Of a DNA stretch of 64,000 nt, positions 19,829-30,099 are shown in pieces; positions within the stretch are counted from its first letter, which is position 1; every line of letters begins with the position of its first letter. A program made the translations under genes and the position numbers. Under the pieces are notes generated by a model. It had not been told where the DNA came from and ran no database searches. It saw only the letters and a program-made list of their open reading frames with translations. The stretch is from Thermothelomyces thermophilus ATCC 42464. Lineage: Eukaryota; Ascomycota; Sordariomycetes; Sordariales; Chaetomiaceae. The stretch is from assembly GCF_000226095.1 (NCBI RefSeq), contig NC_016473.1, positions 2,232,001 through 2,296,000 of the forward strand, read 5' to 3'.

Positions 19829-22162
19829 CTAGACTTCAGTAACCCGGGAAAGAGGCTGTGGGATCGCGACGTCATCCGTCGGCTGTGTAACCAGGTCCGC
19901 AGACGGCGGACCGACATTCTGACCCCCCACCTCGTCCAGAGTCGGAACACCGGGGGTGGGTGTCGCCGCGGATCCATCGGAAGTTGGCAAGGCAGGTTGC
20001 GGTTGACCAGCAGTCTCGACTAGTCCCGGATCCTCCGATGCGGTATTTGTTGATCCCACCGTCTCGCATGGGGTATGGGGATCGCCGAGCACCACCGAAG
20101 AATCCGGGTCCTCCAACAATGTTCCATCTTCCTGCACAAGGCTTGGGCTCTGAGTGGCAACGCGGGATGCAGCGGCCGCATCGGTTATGTTGCAATCGTC
20201 TGCGGTTTGCTCCTCCTCCGTGGTAGGCTTGTCGATGTCCGAAACCAGGACTGGGTTGGGATCCACACAATCGTAAAAGAGCATGAAGACACCACCCTGG
20301 GAGAGGACGGTTTGCTCATCCACCGGGTATACGTCCTCGTCGCTTAACCGCCACCACTGCGACGGCGGGCTGTCCCGAGCTGATGCCGACTCATCAGCCT
20401 CGCTCGCGCCATTCCCGTCATCCCCCTGTCTTGTCGCCTCGTCCAAGATCATGCCCTCGTCGACCTCCTCCTTCTCCTGCCATACCCCATCATCGAACGT
20501 CTCGGCTGTTTCCTGCTTGTTCGTCACCGCATGCGAAAACACGGGATGTTTTCGGTAGCAGACGTAATGCCCATTCTCGTGACGTCCGTAGTGCGTGACG
20601 ACAGCGCGCAGCTCGTATATGGGGCCGGTTATCCTAGATGGCTCCCGGTCTCCCGCAACCATAGATGCCTTGGGATCCAGCGTCCACTGCTCGACGTCCC
20701 GCGCAGCCACCGTGCCCTCCTCCAGGTGCACCCGCGCATCGGTACTACCCAAGCACCAAGGACCCAGGTCGAGCACCATGGGGAACCGGACAGCGGCCGA
20801 GTTCTTGAACATGTAGCCCGTTTGTTCGTCAAAACCAGATCGGTTAATGTGGAAAACCAGGCTCTGCGGCGGACGGGCGAGCACAATCTGCTTTGTCTTT
20901 GTCGAGCTAGCCCGCATTTTCGGCGTGAGGCCGCACTTCTTCGTCAATGTCTCTTCGTCAAACGCTTCTTCCTCCAGCGCTTCTTCCACGCTCTCCAATC
21001 TCCGCTGGAACTCGGGAACCGCCCCGGCACGCTCGGCGAGAGCTTTGATAAGATCTCGGCACATCAGAAGGGAGCATTTCAGGCACTCGACGCCCTCGAT
21101 CGATTCGACCTTGGTGTAATGATCTAACCGCTCATAGAGATCGTGCTCTGGCAGGTTTCCGAGGGTCAGTGTCAAGCAGTTGAAGGGAATCAGATTCAGC
21201 CCTTCGCAATAGCCGCAGTTGACGCAGGCCACGCGCTGCGCCATCAGCCCTTCGAGCGGATTGCGCGTGATACGGGGCTCGGGACCCGGCTTCGAGTGGC
21301 CGTGAAGACTATCATAGCCGCTATCATCGCTGTGTTGGCTCGCCGAAGCATCGTAGCTGGTGCGGCCGGTTTCGAGCCCGGGGTGGTGTTTAAGGGCACG
21401 TGTCGCCCTCGCAATCTCATTGTCGATCTGATCCAGGAGTTTCGAGTAATACTCCTGCGCGTCTTGCTGCTGCCAAGTATTCATATTCTTCAAGACTCTC
21501 GGCGTCCAGAGCGTCTTGCCATTGCTCGAAGGATCGGTGAGCTCGGCGATCAGTTCGCGGAGCGTGTCGACCGTGCTAGTCGGAGAGGATTCTATCCTTC
21601 GCCCGAGGGAGACTGCCGACAGGTAGGCCGGGAGCGGCTTGAGAGCCGCAAGGCCCTGCAGAATGCTGTTCTGAAAACACGAATTGTCATAGTTCCCCAG
21701 GCCGGGTGGCCGGTCGCTCGCGGTTTTGGGTCCCAGAGCAGCGCCGGAAAGGCTGCTCAGACTCCGGCGGCCAGCCTGAGATACCGAGCCGATTATCCCG
21801 CCCCCATTGTCGATCCCGAGAATCCTCCTCAAGGCTTCGCTCTTGGCGGCGCGGGTCGGCGGCTGCGTCTTGAGCATGTGTGTTGGAACAAGCGGGGGGA
21901 TTATGAAGCGATCAACGGCAAAGAGGATGCGAGCCGGAATCACAGTCACTGCCGCGTCCCATAGAAGCTGAGGGAGCGATGGGAGTCGGCGCTGTTGGCG
22001 GACTGCCTGGTATACTATGCTAACGACGAGCAGCGCAGCGGTAACGACCACGCTCGGGTTGGTGAGCCGAATCCGCAGTTGTCCGTCACTGTAGTGCTGA
22101 TAAAAGTCAGGATGGCCGCGAGAATCGAACTTGCTGAGCATGCGCCTCGTGTCGGTGTTCAT
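19829..22162 (-). CDS. ubiquitin carboxyl-terminal hydrolase with N-terminal membrane anchor (UBP1-like)
   Basis: USP-family cysteine protease that removes ubiquitin. Single exon; 777 residues from the ATG encoding MNTDTRRMLSKFD (frame open but without ATG for 54 nt more). A hydrophobic segment at about 36-53 (VVVTAALLVVSIVYQAV) predicts membrane anchoring, as in yeast Ubp1. The Cys box is GLGNYDNSCFQNSILQGL (Cys162), followed by WQQQDAQEYYSKLLDQI; a CxxC pair (CVNCGYCEG / CLKCSLLMC) probably binds zinc; the His box is YGRHENGHYVCYR, then WWRLSDEDV. The C-terminal ~130 residues are acidic and low complexity. Its promoter faces ALB1 across about 530 bp. Confidence 0.9.
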   Translation of the reverse strand: MNTDTRRMLSKFDSRGHPDFYQHYSDGQLRIRLTNPSVVVTAALLVVSIVYQAVRQQRRLPSLPQLLWDAAVTVIPARILFAVDRFIIPPLVPTHMLKTQPPTRAAKSEALRRILGIDNGGGIIGSVSQAGRRSLSSLSGAALGPKTASDRPPGLGNYDNSCFQNSILQGLAALKPLPAYLSAVSLGRRIESSPTSTVDTLRELIAELTDPSSNGKTLWTPRVLKNMNTWQQQDAQEYYSKLLDQIDNEIARATRALKHHPGLETGRTSYDASASQHSDDSGYDSLHGHSKPGPEPRITRNPLEGLMAQRVACVNCGYCEGLNLIPFNCLTLTLGNLPEHDLYERLDHYTKVESIEGVECLKCSLLMCRDLIKALAERAGAVPEFQRRLESVEEALEEEAFDEETLTKKCGLTPKMRASSTKTKQIVLARPPQSLVFHINRSGFDEQTGYMFKNSAAVRFPMVLDLGPWCLGSTDARVHLEEGTVAARDVEQWTLDPKASMVAGDREPSRITGPIYELRAVVTHYGRHENGHYVCYRKHPVFSHAVTNKQETAETFDDGVWQEKEEVDEGMILDEATRQGDDGNGASEADESASARDSPPSQWWRLSDEDVYPVDEQTVLSQGGVFMLFYDCVDPNPVLVSDIDKPTTEEEQTADDCNITDAAAASRVATQSPSLVQEDGTLLEDPDSSVVLGDPHTPCETVGSTNTASEDPGLVETAGQPQPALPTSDGSAATPTPGVPTLDEVGGQNVGPPSADLVTQPTDDVAIPQPLSRVTEV

Positions 22163-22693
22163 TTCTGTGACGAAAGGAGGGTAGCAGACCACATGAAGGC
22201 CAGGAGAGCCTGGCAAACAAAAAGACTGCGAGTACGTGGCTAGATCAGGCGTTCGACGGCGTCAAAAACAATAAGAGATGCAAAAAATGCCATTGTCCGG
22301 TAACAAGAGAACGGAGCCGCTCAGCCATGCAGATATGGGAAACAGGATATCACCGTACACAGGACAGCTGTTGGCAAAGCCAGAAAACGTCGAAACAAGC
22401 GAGTTCCGGGAACAACATGCGGGAAGGTTTCTTGGGGCTCCAGGCTTAGCTTTCCCTTCCGTGGCGGGCTGACTGGCACCAATTGGTCGCCTGAAGCCTT
22501 GCTGGGTCACATGTGTGGGGCTGCGAGTGTTCACCCCTGCAGGCCAGGCGCCTGATAGCTCGTGAGGCCCCCACCAGAACCTACAAGGGGACGTACAATA
22601 CAGTACAATATCGAGAGCGATAAGAAATTCGCGGATGAAGCCCCACGCTACTCCGTACTGCCCTCGATAACGAAACACGGGCGTAAAGACACG
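22163..22693. promoter_or_regulatory. divergent ubiquitin protease / ALB1 promoter region
   Basis: 531 bases between divergent start codons. Contains TACTCCGTA at 22649-22657, about 40 bp upstream of the ALB1 ATG. No TATA box is obvious. Confidence 0.5.
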
Positions 22694-23387
22694 ATGGCGA
22701 AAGGGACCATTTCCAAAGGCAAGAGAGGTATGTGCATTACCCAAAGAGACAGTGCGCTCTCGAGTCGACTCGTATCGTAACTAACTCTTTGCCTCTCTTT
22801 TGTTACCCCCCATCCCCCCCTTCTCAGGCCCCTCAATACACTCCCGCGCCGCCAGGCGTGCAATCTCCCCTAGCATCGACACCGACAAGTCTCTAAAGAA
22901 CGTCCGGCCGCCGCAAGAATCCGTCGACCGGCGGCCGGCGGTGCTCGCGGCGCGCCAGGCCGGTGGCGCTATCAAGAAGGCCAAGTCGGGCCGGAAGGCG
23001 GTGCTGAGCTCGAAGGCGCGGCGGCGACGCGAGCAGAGCATGAGCCGCGCCGAGGCCATCATGGACCGCACCGCGGTCAAGGTCCAGAAGAGCAAGGGCC
23101 ACGCCAAGGTCATCCACTCGCGGAAGAAGACGTGGGACGAGATCAACAAGGAGGCCTTCGAGCTGACGGAGGAGCAACGCAAGCTGCTGAGCAAGAAGGC
23201 GAGGGCCAAGATGGAGGAGGACGCCATGGTGGAGGCTTTTTATGCGGACGATGGAGACGCCGAGATGGAGGGGGCTGACGATCTTGGGCAGACACCTGGC
23301 ACTTCAGAAGCTTCTGCCGCACCGGCCGTGTCGGCGCCGGTTGCGACGGCTGAAGGGGGCGAGGAAGAGGAGGAGGAGATCTTGTGA
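22694..23387 (+). CDS. alb1: ribosome biogenesis protein ALB1
   Basis: Small basic nuclear/cytoplasmic shuttling factor that accompanies pre-60S subunits with Arx1. Exons 22694-22727 and 22828-23387 (100-nt intron) give 197 residues: MAKGTISKGKR joined to GPSIHSRAARRAISPSIDTD, the family signature. The body is Lys/Arg rich (SSKARRRREQSMSRAEAIMD, KVQKSKGHAKVIHSRKKTW), and the C-terminal ~45 residues become Ala/Glu rich, ending EEEEEEIL. The short first exon carrying only eleven codons is typical of fungal ribosome-related genes. Confidence 0.9.
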
Positions 23388-24034
23388 GGTTGTTGTTGGT
23401 GTTTCTCTGCTTGTGGGTCTCTTATACAAACAAAATCTGTGTTGGGCTTAGTTATATAATTGGTGTTCGGAAAGCATGGTGTCATCGATACGCTCCCGGT
23501 GCCGCGATACGAGGTTGGCCCGGGGAGGATATCGGTTAAAGAAAGCGTGGGTACTACGACTGGGGAAACTGGATGATCAAAACACAGGATATGACAACAA
23601 AATAGGAAATTTGTCTAACGGGTGTAGGTTTGGTTTTATTCTCGGTGTCTAGGACAACATAATTTCTTCGTTGCAGCCAGAAGAAAATGGAAAGGGTTTG
23701 CTTGGGGAGGGTGAAACGACTTGCCCATGACGGAGACGGCACTACGTTCTGGTTTGCAGGGCTGGATAGTCTCGGCAAGACGTTGAAGTGCAGCGCAAGA
23801 AAATTGGGAGAAGGAGTATAGATAGCAGTTAGAGCAGGCGCCAATCAATCCTTAGGGCTTCCAACGAAACCCTCAAGCTGTCATGCCACGTCAAGTACCT
23901 GAACTAAGCAGTCAGAGGAATGAATCCGAAATAGATGGAGCGAGATCATCGCGAGTCGCAACAATGGCCGAATGTTAGGGCTGGGTGGTGCATCTCCATG
24001 TAGAGTTATTCGCAAAACGCAAACTTCAAATGAA
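23388..24034. other. intergenic between ALB1 and tRNA-Phe
   Basis: About 650 bases. Short frames exist on the minus strand (23554-23848) but lack splice signals or recognisable content. I see nothing I can name. Confidence 0.45.
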
Positions 24035-24126
24035 GCGGGTTTAGCTCAGTTGGGAGAGCGTCAGACTGAAGTAAAACTTCAGGAATTGCAATCTGAAGGT
24101 CGTGTGTTCGATCCACACAAACCGCA
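24035..24126 (+). tRNA. tRNA-Phe (GAA) with 19-nt intron
   Basis: Complete cloverleaf: acceptor strand GCGGGTT pairing with AAACCGC (one G-A mismatch at the fifth pair) plus discriminator A; D-arm GCTC/GAGC; anticodon stem TCAGA/TCTGA with loop CTGAAGA, anticodon GAA at 24068-24070; T-arm GTGTG-TTCGATC-CACAC. The intron, 24072-24090, begins one base 3' of the anticodon, the canonical position for nuclear tRNA introns, and contains CTTCAG, which can pair with the anticodon region. Internal A box TAGCTCAGTTGG and B box GTTCGATCC are present. Confidence 0.96.
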
Positions 24127-25086
24127 ACCGTTTTACTTTTGTCTCTTCCTAGCACCACGTTTTCGTACGTTTTACATCTTTTCCTGGACTGCATGATTCC
24201 GCGCACTTGAGTGATGACTGTCTTAATAAACAAAGCAGTCCTCCGGAATGCTCAAGCTCCTATACTCCGTACACGAGAAGCAGCTTGTCTAGAAAGGATG
24301 TATAGAGAATCTCCCTGTCAATTGAAGGCCAACAAGAAGTCTTCCAGACAGCCTTGGTGTTTGATTTTAGTGTTGCTTTTTGCAATCTTGCGTGGACCAT
24401 CGCGGCCAATACAGAACGCCACGCTTCCTTTCATGCACCGGAATCAAAGTGCTTAAACAAGCCCACATTGAACCCCCGTTCATGTTATGACGTAGGTATC
24501 ATGAAAGTAACAACACTTCTGCCCATTCTGATGATTAGGGCAAGACGCCATTGCCTGTTCTCCATTTCGACATTTGATAGTAATACATCATGCCAGACCA
24601 CGACATAAGACCCGATCGAACCCATCAGGTAGCATAAACCGTCGTTTGTTTTCTCTTTCCCCTTTCCCTCTTTCCCAGTACCGAACCGTCGATATGCACC
24701 ACTACCAATAGACCAAAAAAAAAAAAAAAAAAAAATACACCAGCAACTAGGGTAGGATCCGCGACGCCAAGCCGCCGGGTGCCTGGACGGACGCCCTTTC
24801 CACCATTGCAACCTCACGACGCCAGCTAATGAGACGCCACGGGCCCCGCCGTTTGCTTCGCTACTTTCGCTGTCGTATTCAAACCATGAGCTATCCGTCG
24901 CCGGCCTGCCAGGACGATGTTGTTCGGAGTTCAGCGCTAGTGATGGGAAGACAGCGCGTTGCGGACACGTTTCACACGATCCCGCTCCCTCGGAAGCGCG
25001 AGGCGGTCAAGTGCCAAGGCCCTCAAGCCCGGTTGCCTCATCGAGACCTGCACGGCTTTTCCTTGTCACTCCACCCCAAAAGGAAT
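24127..25086. other. intergenic between tRNA-Phe and the bZIP gene
   Basis: Nearly 1 kb without a supported gene. TACTCCGTA at 24263-24271 and a run of about 20 A at 24716-24735. The right part must hold the bZIP 3' untranslated region. Confidence 0.45.
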
Positions 25087-26244
25087 TCAGGGCCCGCCGC
25101 CGAAGTTCGACTGGCCCGGGCTGAACATCGGGTCCGGCATGGGGGTGTAGTTCACGTCCGGCTCCGTTTTGAGTGCGGGAGAGAAGCCCGGAAACGTTTC
25201 TTCGGTTGGCGACGGATAAAGCGAGCCAGAGCCTGGCATCAGAGCTTTAGGTTCCGTCCCGGGAGGAGGTGCTCCAGGCCACGACTCACCCTGTGAATAG
25301 GCGATGCTCCCATGTCGCTCCCCCGATGCCAGGCCGTCGAACTGCAGGCCTTGGAGAGACGGGTACGACGAGGCCATGCTGGTGATGCTAGCGATGCTAG
25401 CATTTCGGCTGCGTGGGGAGCCCATCGGGAGTTCTGGCTGGGGGGGCTGACCGAAGGGCATGAACGGTTGCCCAAACGGCCCGCTCTCCGTCTGGACAAA
25501 CTTCCTTGCTTCGTTGTTGAGCCAGCGGTCGATGTTTGGGTCGTTGCACTTCGCGTGTGCCATCAAGCGATGCTTCAGCGCGCCGATTTCTCCGATCAGG
25601 CCGTCTACCTCGACCTTCAAGTGTGCGTTTCGCAATTCGAGATCCATCTTCGTGGCCTCCAGTTCCGAAACGTACTGCTTCTTCTTTTCTCTGCACTTGC
25701 TCGCTGCTACCCGGTTTCGTTCCAAAAACTTATTCCTTTTTTGTGTCTCCTCGGCAGCGTTTGACTCCTTTCTTGTCTTCCTGACTTTCCGCTTCTTGGG
25801 CGGCTCATGCTCCGGCGGGGTGACCGGGGCCGGCGTGTTACCGACTACGAAGGCCTGATTAGACGGGGACTTGGCGCTCAAGCCCTGTCTTGTGGGCGGC
25901 TTGGGCAGCCCGGTGGTGTCCACTTGGATCTGCGGTTTCATATCGTCGTTGCTGCTTCCCGGACTATACAGTTCAGGGTCGACGAAGAGTTGCTTCTGGT
26001 CTTCGGTCGTCAGCGACTCGGCCTGATCGGGAAAACAATCCCAGATGTCCGTCCTCGGTATCATGTCTCTCGAGTCTGGCGGTGTCAGCGCGCCGTGAAC
26101 GTCCTTGCCGTACGGGTTGAACGGGTTCAGGCAGATGGCACTATTGTTGTCCTCTTGCCCTGGGCTTTGGTGCGAATTGGGGTCGTCCAGGTCCAGATAG
26201 TCGAAGAAGTGAGACGGCGGCGGCTCCATTTGGATGCTGCACAT
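25087..26244 (-). CDS. ATF/CREB-type bZIP transcription factor
   Basis: Single exon, 385 residues. The basic region at about 168-190 (KRNKFLERNRVAASKCREKK) contains the bZIP signature, and leucine heptads follow to about 228, ending in KHRLMAHAKCNDPNIDRWL, a tail shared by fungal ATF/CREB-like factors of the AtfB type. An acidic N-terminal part and a stretch of Lys/Arg (PPKKRKVRKTRK, likely nuclear localisation) precede it; the C-terminus is Pro/Gly/Ser rich. Such factors bind CRE-like sites and control stress responses, conidial or sexual development; the exact orthologue is uncertain. The ATG at 26244 (MCSIQM) is used; a second in-frame ATG is five codons in. The upstream gene-free stretch is unusually long. 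Confidence 0.88.
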   Translation of the reverse strand: MCSIQMEPPPSHFFDYLDLDDPNSHQSPGQEDNNSAICLNPFNPYGKDVHGALTPPDSRDMIPRTDIWDCFPDQAESLTTEDQKQLFVDPELYSPGSSNDDMKPQIQVDTTGLPKPPTRQGLSAKSPSNQAFVVGNTPAPVTPPEHEPPKKRKVRKTRKESNAAEETQKRNKFLERNRVAASKCREKKKQYVSELEATKMDLELRNAHLKVEVDGLIGEIGALKHRLMAHAKCNDPNIDRWLNNEARKFVQTESGPFGQPFMPFGQPPQPELPMGSPRSRNASIASITSMASSYPSLQGLQFDGLASGERHGSIAYSQGESWPGAPPPGTEPKALMPGSGSLYPSPTEETFPGFSPALKTEPDVNYTPMPDPMFSPGQSNFGGGP

Positions 26245-28394
26245 TGGTCTAGCCCGCTCGGCGTCGAGCGACGGTGGATGAAATAATCAAAGAGCCAATA
26301 ATGCAATCCCGTACTTGGCGGGGAAGGGACAGCAGAGCCGCAGCCGGGATGGCAATGGTCGCGTCCGGAAGGCGCTCTGGGATAGGTGGGCGGGACCGGA
26401 CTTGTGCTCCGATGTCGTCTGCGCGGAAACAGTCGAGGCACGAGAGTAGCTGCTTTGCCAAGCGTGCTGCTTCTCCAGAAACGCAACTAATCAGTCGAGC
26501 AGCTCAGCAGGAGGGGTGTCTAAGCTGTTGGGGGGGCGGGTGCGGCGACGGGACATACGTCGTTAACCTGCACCGGGTGGCGTGTGAACGGAACGATTGG
26601 TACGGGTGCGGCAACAACCGAATCGGAGATTGGGCAGGTTGCTCTGAGATGGCTGATGGCTGGTTTCTGGCAAGAATGCTGTGTTACGGGAGAGATGTCG
26701 ACCACGCTTCCTTTAAGGGCCAATCCGCCATCCTCGGGTGTATGTATGCATGCGGAAGGAAGGCTGCTTCGGGTCCGAAACAAGAAAGTGGTCTAATCAC
26801 AAGCCAAACTTGTATGAACTTAAAAGACTGAGTCGAGGGAATAGGGTGACAAGAGGATGTGGCGGGGCATCTAGATCTAGCTCTCGCAGATGGGCGCAGG
26901 ATAGGTCCAGGTCCCGCATGCTGCACGGCGGGATTGGGGAGCTGGGCGGACAGAGGACAATCCAGGTTCCAACAAGGTGAGGAGGAGGGTAGACAGGCAT
27001 GCTGAGTCCGGACTGCGGGGGGATCCCAGGATGCCGTACAAGGAAGAGTCGAGACTGCTCAGGCAAAGACCGGCTTCTTTCGTCTCGCCGCGCACGCTAG
27101 CTTACATCGACACGGGTGCAGCTTTTGAAGCTAACGGATGGGTGCCAGTTCGCTACCACCCCAAGCCGACAGCTTTGTTCGAGCTCCTGCAGTCTGCCAG
27201 TTGCCTGCTTCCACTTCCGGCACTTGCCGTGGGCTGGAAGGCGGTGGGCTCTCCAGTCGGCTCGAACCTTGGGAAGGCGCACCGCTCGCGTCTTCGCATC
27301 AATCGTCCTGGTGCCCGTCCCTGCTGCCCTGGGCTTCTGGCCGCAACTCCACTACTCGGCCTAGGGTGGTGCTAGTGCTAGCGGGCTCTAGCTAGCCCAG
27401 CGCAGCGCAACAGCCACACCGGGCTGGATCCTCCGCGTCAAGGGACTTCGTACTGGAGCCACGGAGGCGTGTATTGCGTAAAAGAGCGGGGCCAGGAGCA
27501 GCCTCCGCTTGCCGAGCTCGGGAAGCGGCGGTTTACTGGGGCCTATGAGCGCAGGCTCATGGACCTTCAACCGGTGCGACCGGGAGGCGATTGGGCGCGC
27601 GGGCCATCAACCCTCGACAAGCTTCGATACGTTACCGAGGTGCTGCGGGCAATGGGGGACCAGAGACAGACAATGGCGTGCAAGCCCATCCCCGCATGGT
27701 GATCTGCGAGATTCCCATAGTGTAGGGCAGCTTCAACTTGCAGAGAGGCTTGAACGCCAAAGCGCCCACTCGCAGCAGGCCGACGCTTTCGCCCCGCTTT
27801 TCGCCCGGGGTGCCCTGACCTTGCATCCACCAAGTTGGCTGCACCCGAACGGTCGGGGACAAGTTGTTTGGCTTGGCCGTACTAGTAAGAGACGCAGGGG
27901 GTGCGGGGGGGCGCAATCTGCGTCAGACCTCGCCGTTGGCACCTGTGATCGGCCAAATTCGTCCTTTGGATATACTCTGTACATAACACACCAAACTTGG
28001 GGATGGGGATTTTCCCCTCCGACACTACTTATCCACTAGCGTGACGGGCACAATCCACAATCCACACGCCCTGGGAAATAAGGCGGCCAGTCAGCTTCGT
28101 TTACCACTCGCTTATCTAGGTACTTTTTTGCGCACCACAGGAACGCAGAGCCGAATTCGCAAGGTGATTGGCTTGTGGCGTCGAGACCTCCAGACACTTT
28201 TCGGGACCGAAGTGAGGAGTTGAGTGGCTGTTCCCCTGTGCCTGGGTGTACGTACGGTAAATGTGCATACGATGAGCTCGCGCGTTTCAACGCAGATCAA
28301 GGCTTGGCAAAACAGTCGTCAGATCGCTGGGCTCGCCATGGTCGCAACCTAGCCGCATAGGTCCAGTCCGGTACGTAAACAGCATGCTGCGTAT

Positions 28395-28495
28395 AGGTAG
28401 GTCGTAAGTACCTAAGGTACCAATCTAAGGTATCCAAGATCGGTACCTTACACTACGTACCGTACTTACACTACGTAAGGTACCTTATGCAAGGA
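28395..28495. repeat. GGTACCTTA/TAAGGTACC palindrome block
   Basis: Dense short inverted and direct repeats: TAAGGTACC and GGTACCTTA occur repeatedly, and TTACACTACGTA appears twice. GGTACCTTA at 28442-28450 and TAAGGTACC at 28476-28484 can form a hairpin. Confidence 0.8.
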
Positions 28496-28719
28496 CATGC
28501 AGCGAATACCGAATGGTGGAGGGTAGAACTTGCCGGCTCCCGGTCATCCGGCGCTGTCACTCGGGATCAAGTCGATCATCCGGGCCGGAAGCCAGTCCCC
28601 TACCAAGAGCACAATACCCCAAGCTGCGGTATCCTAACATGAATGCCAAGAACCCCGGAGACGCGAGTGGTTACCGTATGGGTTAATTGGACATAGTTTG
28701 TTGTGCGTGAATTTACACT

Positions 28720-28825
28720 TACCGGCCTAATGTACCTACCTAAGACGCTCGAGGTAAAAACCAACGTCAGGTACCTCAGGTAAAGTACCTAAGGTAGGCA
28801 CCTAAGGTAGGTAGGTACTTATCTT
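28720..28825. repeat. CCTAAGGTAGG repeat block
   Basis: Second block of the same sequence style as 28395-28495: GTACCTACCTAAG, CAGGTACCTCAGG, GTACCTAAGGTAGG and CACCTAAGGTAGGTAGG in about 100 bp. Confidence 0.75.
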
Positions 28826-29412
28826 CGATTACCAACTTCATCCAGCAAGTTCCCAACGGGCCGATTTTCCATGTTTGGAGCATGTGAAATCCAATTCAGG
28901 CAAAGAGCCGGTCACATCCGGCCCTCCGTATTCCCTCGGTTAGCATTGGGATAGTCTAGAATGGATGCTTATCGCCGACAAAAGAGGATAATGTACCTTT
29001 TGTGTGTACCTTATAAACTTAAGTGTGGTAGCGACTCATGGTGCCGTTGTGTGGTGTTGGTTCGAAATACCTCCGAACTCTCTCCCCCCCAAAACTTGGA
29101 CGTTCAACTGCGGATCGTGGGGCTCAACAGGGTGGTCAGCGAAGTGGGGCGCCAAGATACCGGTCGATCTCGACTCAGTGGGCTCACTCCTCCCAGTTGG
29201 GCTTAGTTACATTCAACAATGATGGGCCTGGAGCATGGACCAAACTTTAACGAACTTCAAAAACCTTGTCCGGCATTCGGCCCCTCCCTCTACACGATCT
29301 ACCAACGTTAAGAACAGACCCGGAACAAGAACCGTCGGAGGGCACGATTGAATTTCGAGGAGAAAAAATATCAAAAGAAAAAAAAAGAAATCCTGTCTAG
29401 CGGTTCCCGACA

Positions 29413-30099
29413 ATGGAGGCCGTCGCAACCCCGCGCATCACCTGCGCCTATCTCAACTCGTACGTGGGCAGAAATGTCATTATCGTCGGCAAAGTCATCC
29501 AGCTTCGCGGAGAGGAGGCAATCATCGATGCTGACGGCAACATAACGGCCCACCTGAATCGCGTAAGCTGCAACCCCACCCCCATCCCGTCCCGTACGTG
29601 TTTCCTGGCTCGCCTTCCCACCTCGGATTATCATCTGGCCACAATGAGGAGCAATGCCCGAAACGATGGAAACCCGCGAGGAAGATCGTGGAGGGCCCAG
29701 GGAGAACCACAGCGCTGCTGTCACCTGCCTTGGTCACGGCGAGCAGACTGACAGAACATCACACCACGCACAGGACGCGCATCTCCTAGCAGGAAACGGC
29801 GCTCAGATCATTGGCAAGGTCAACCCGGACCTCTCAATCAAGGTGCTGAGCTCCTTGGACCTAGGCACCGGAGTAGGTGAGTCATCAGGCCTTCGCGCTC
29901 TCTCGGAAGCCACCGAGTGGCGAGGGGATCAGAGAAGGGGAGTAGGGCAACACCACCGGGCGCTTCCAGAGACCAAAAGTGGGGTTCGGCGAAAGATGTG
30001 GGGTCCTGACGTACCTGGCTTCCTTCCGCAGACTACAATCTGGCCAATACCGTCGTTGAGATCTCGCACCAACACCGGGACATCTTTGCCTACGATTAG
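29413..30099 (+). CDS. rpa3: replication protein A 14-kDa subunit (RPA3)
   Basis: Smallest subunit of the single-stranded-DNA-binding heterotrimer RPA. Exons 29413-29562, 29774-29876, 30032-30099 give 106 residues, the normal length. The OB-fold reads TPRITCAYLNSYVGRNVIIV, GKVIQLRGEEAIIDADGNI, then across the first intron LNR-DAHLLAGNGAQIIGKV and VLSSLDLGTGV, and the last exon DYNLANTVVEISHQ ending in IFAYD. Introns of 211 and 155 nt are long for the window. Both acceptors (GCACAG and CGCAG) and donors (GTAAGC and GTGAGT) are good. Confidence 0.9.

Larger units (their letters stand above)
26245..29412. promoter_or_regulatory. 3.2-kb gene-free stretch between bZIP and RPA3
   Basis: The two flanking genes are divergent. 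Several open frames of 60-190 codons occur on both strands but have no recognisable content or consistent splice signals. The stretch holds two GGTACC/CCTAAGG-rich blocks (28395-28495 and 28720-28825). The length would fit complex control of the bZIP gene, or an unrecognised non-coding RNA. Confidence 0.4.

Noticed and set aside
23554-23848. Overlapping minus-strand frames near 23.7 kb
   Set aside because: Two competing frames with no acceptor/donor pairs that extend them; coding nature not supported.
26274-26831. 185-codon plus-strand frame upstream of the bZIP gene
   Set aside because: Cys/Gly/Arg-rich without domain or splice logic; likely chance frame in GC-rich DNA.
27509-28039. 176-codon plus-strand frame
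   Set aside because: No recognisable content and overlapped by equally long frames on the other strand.
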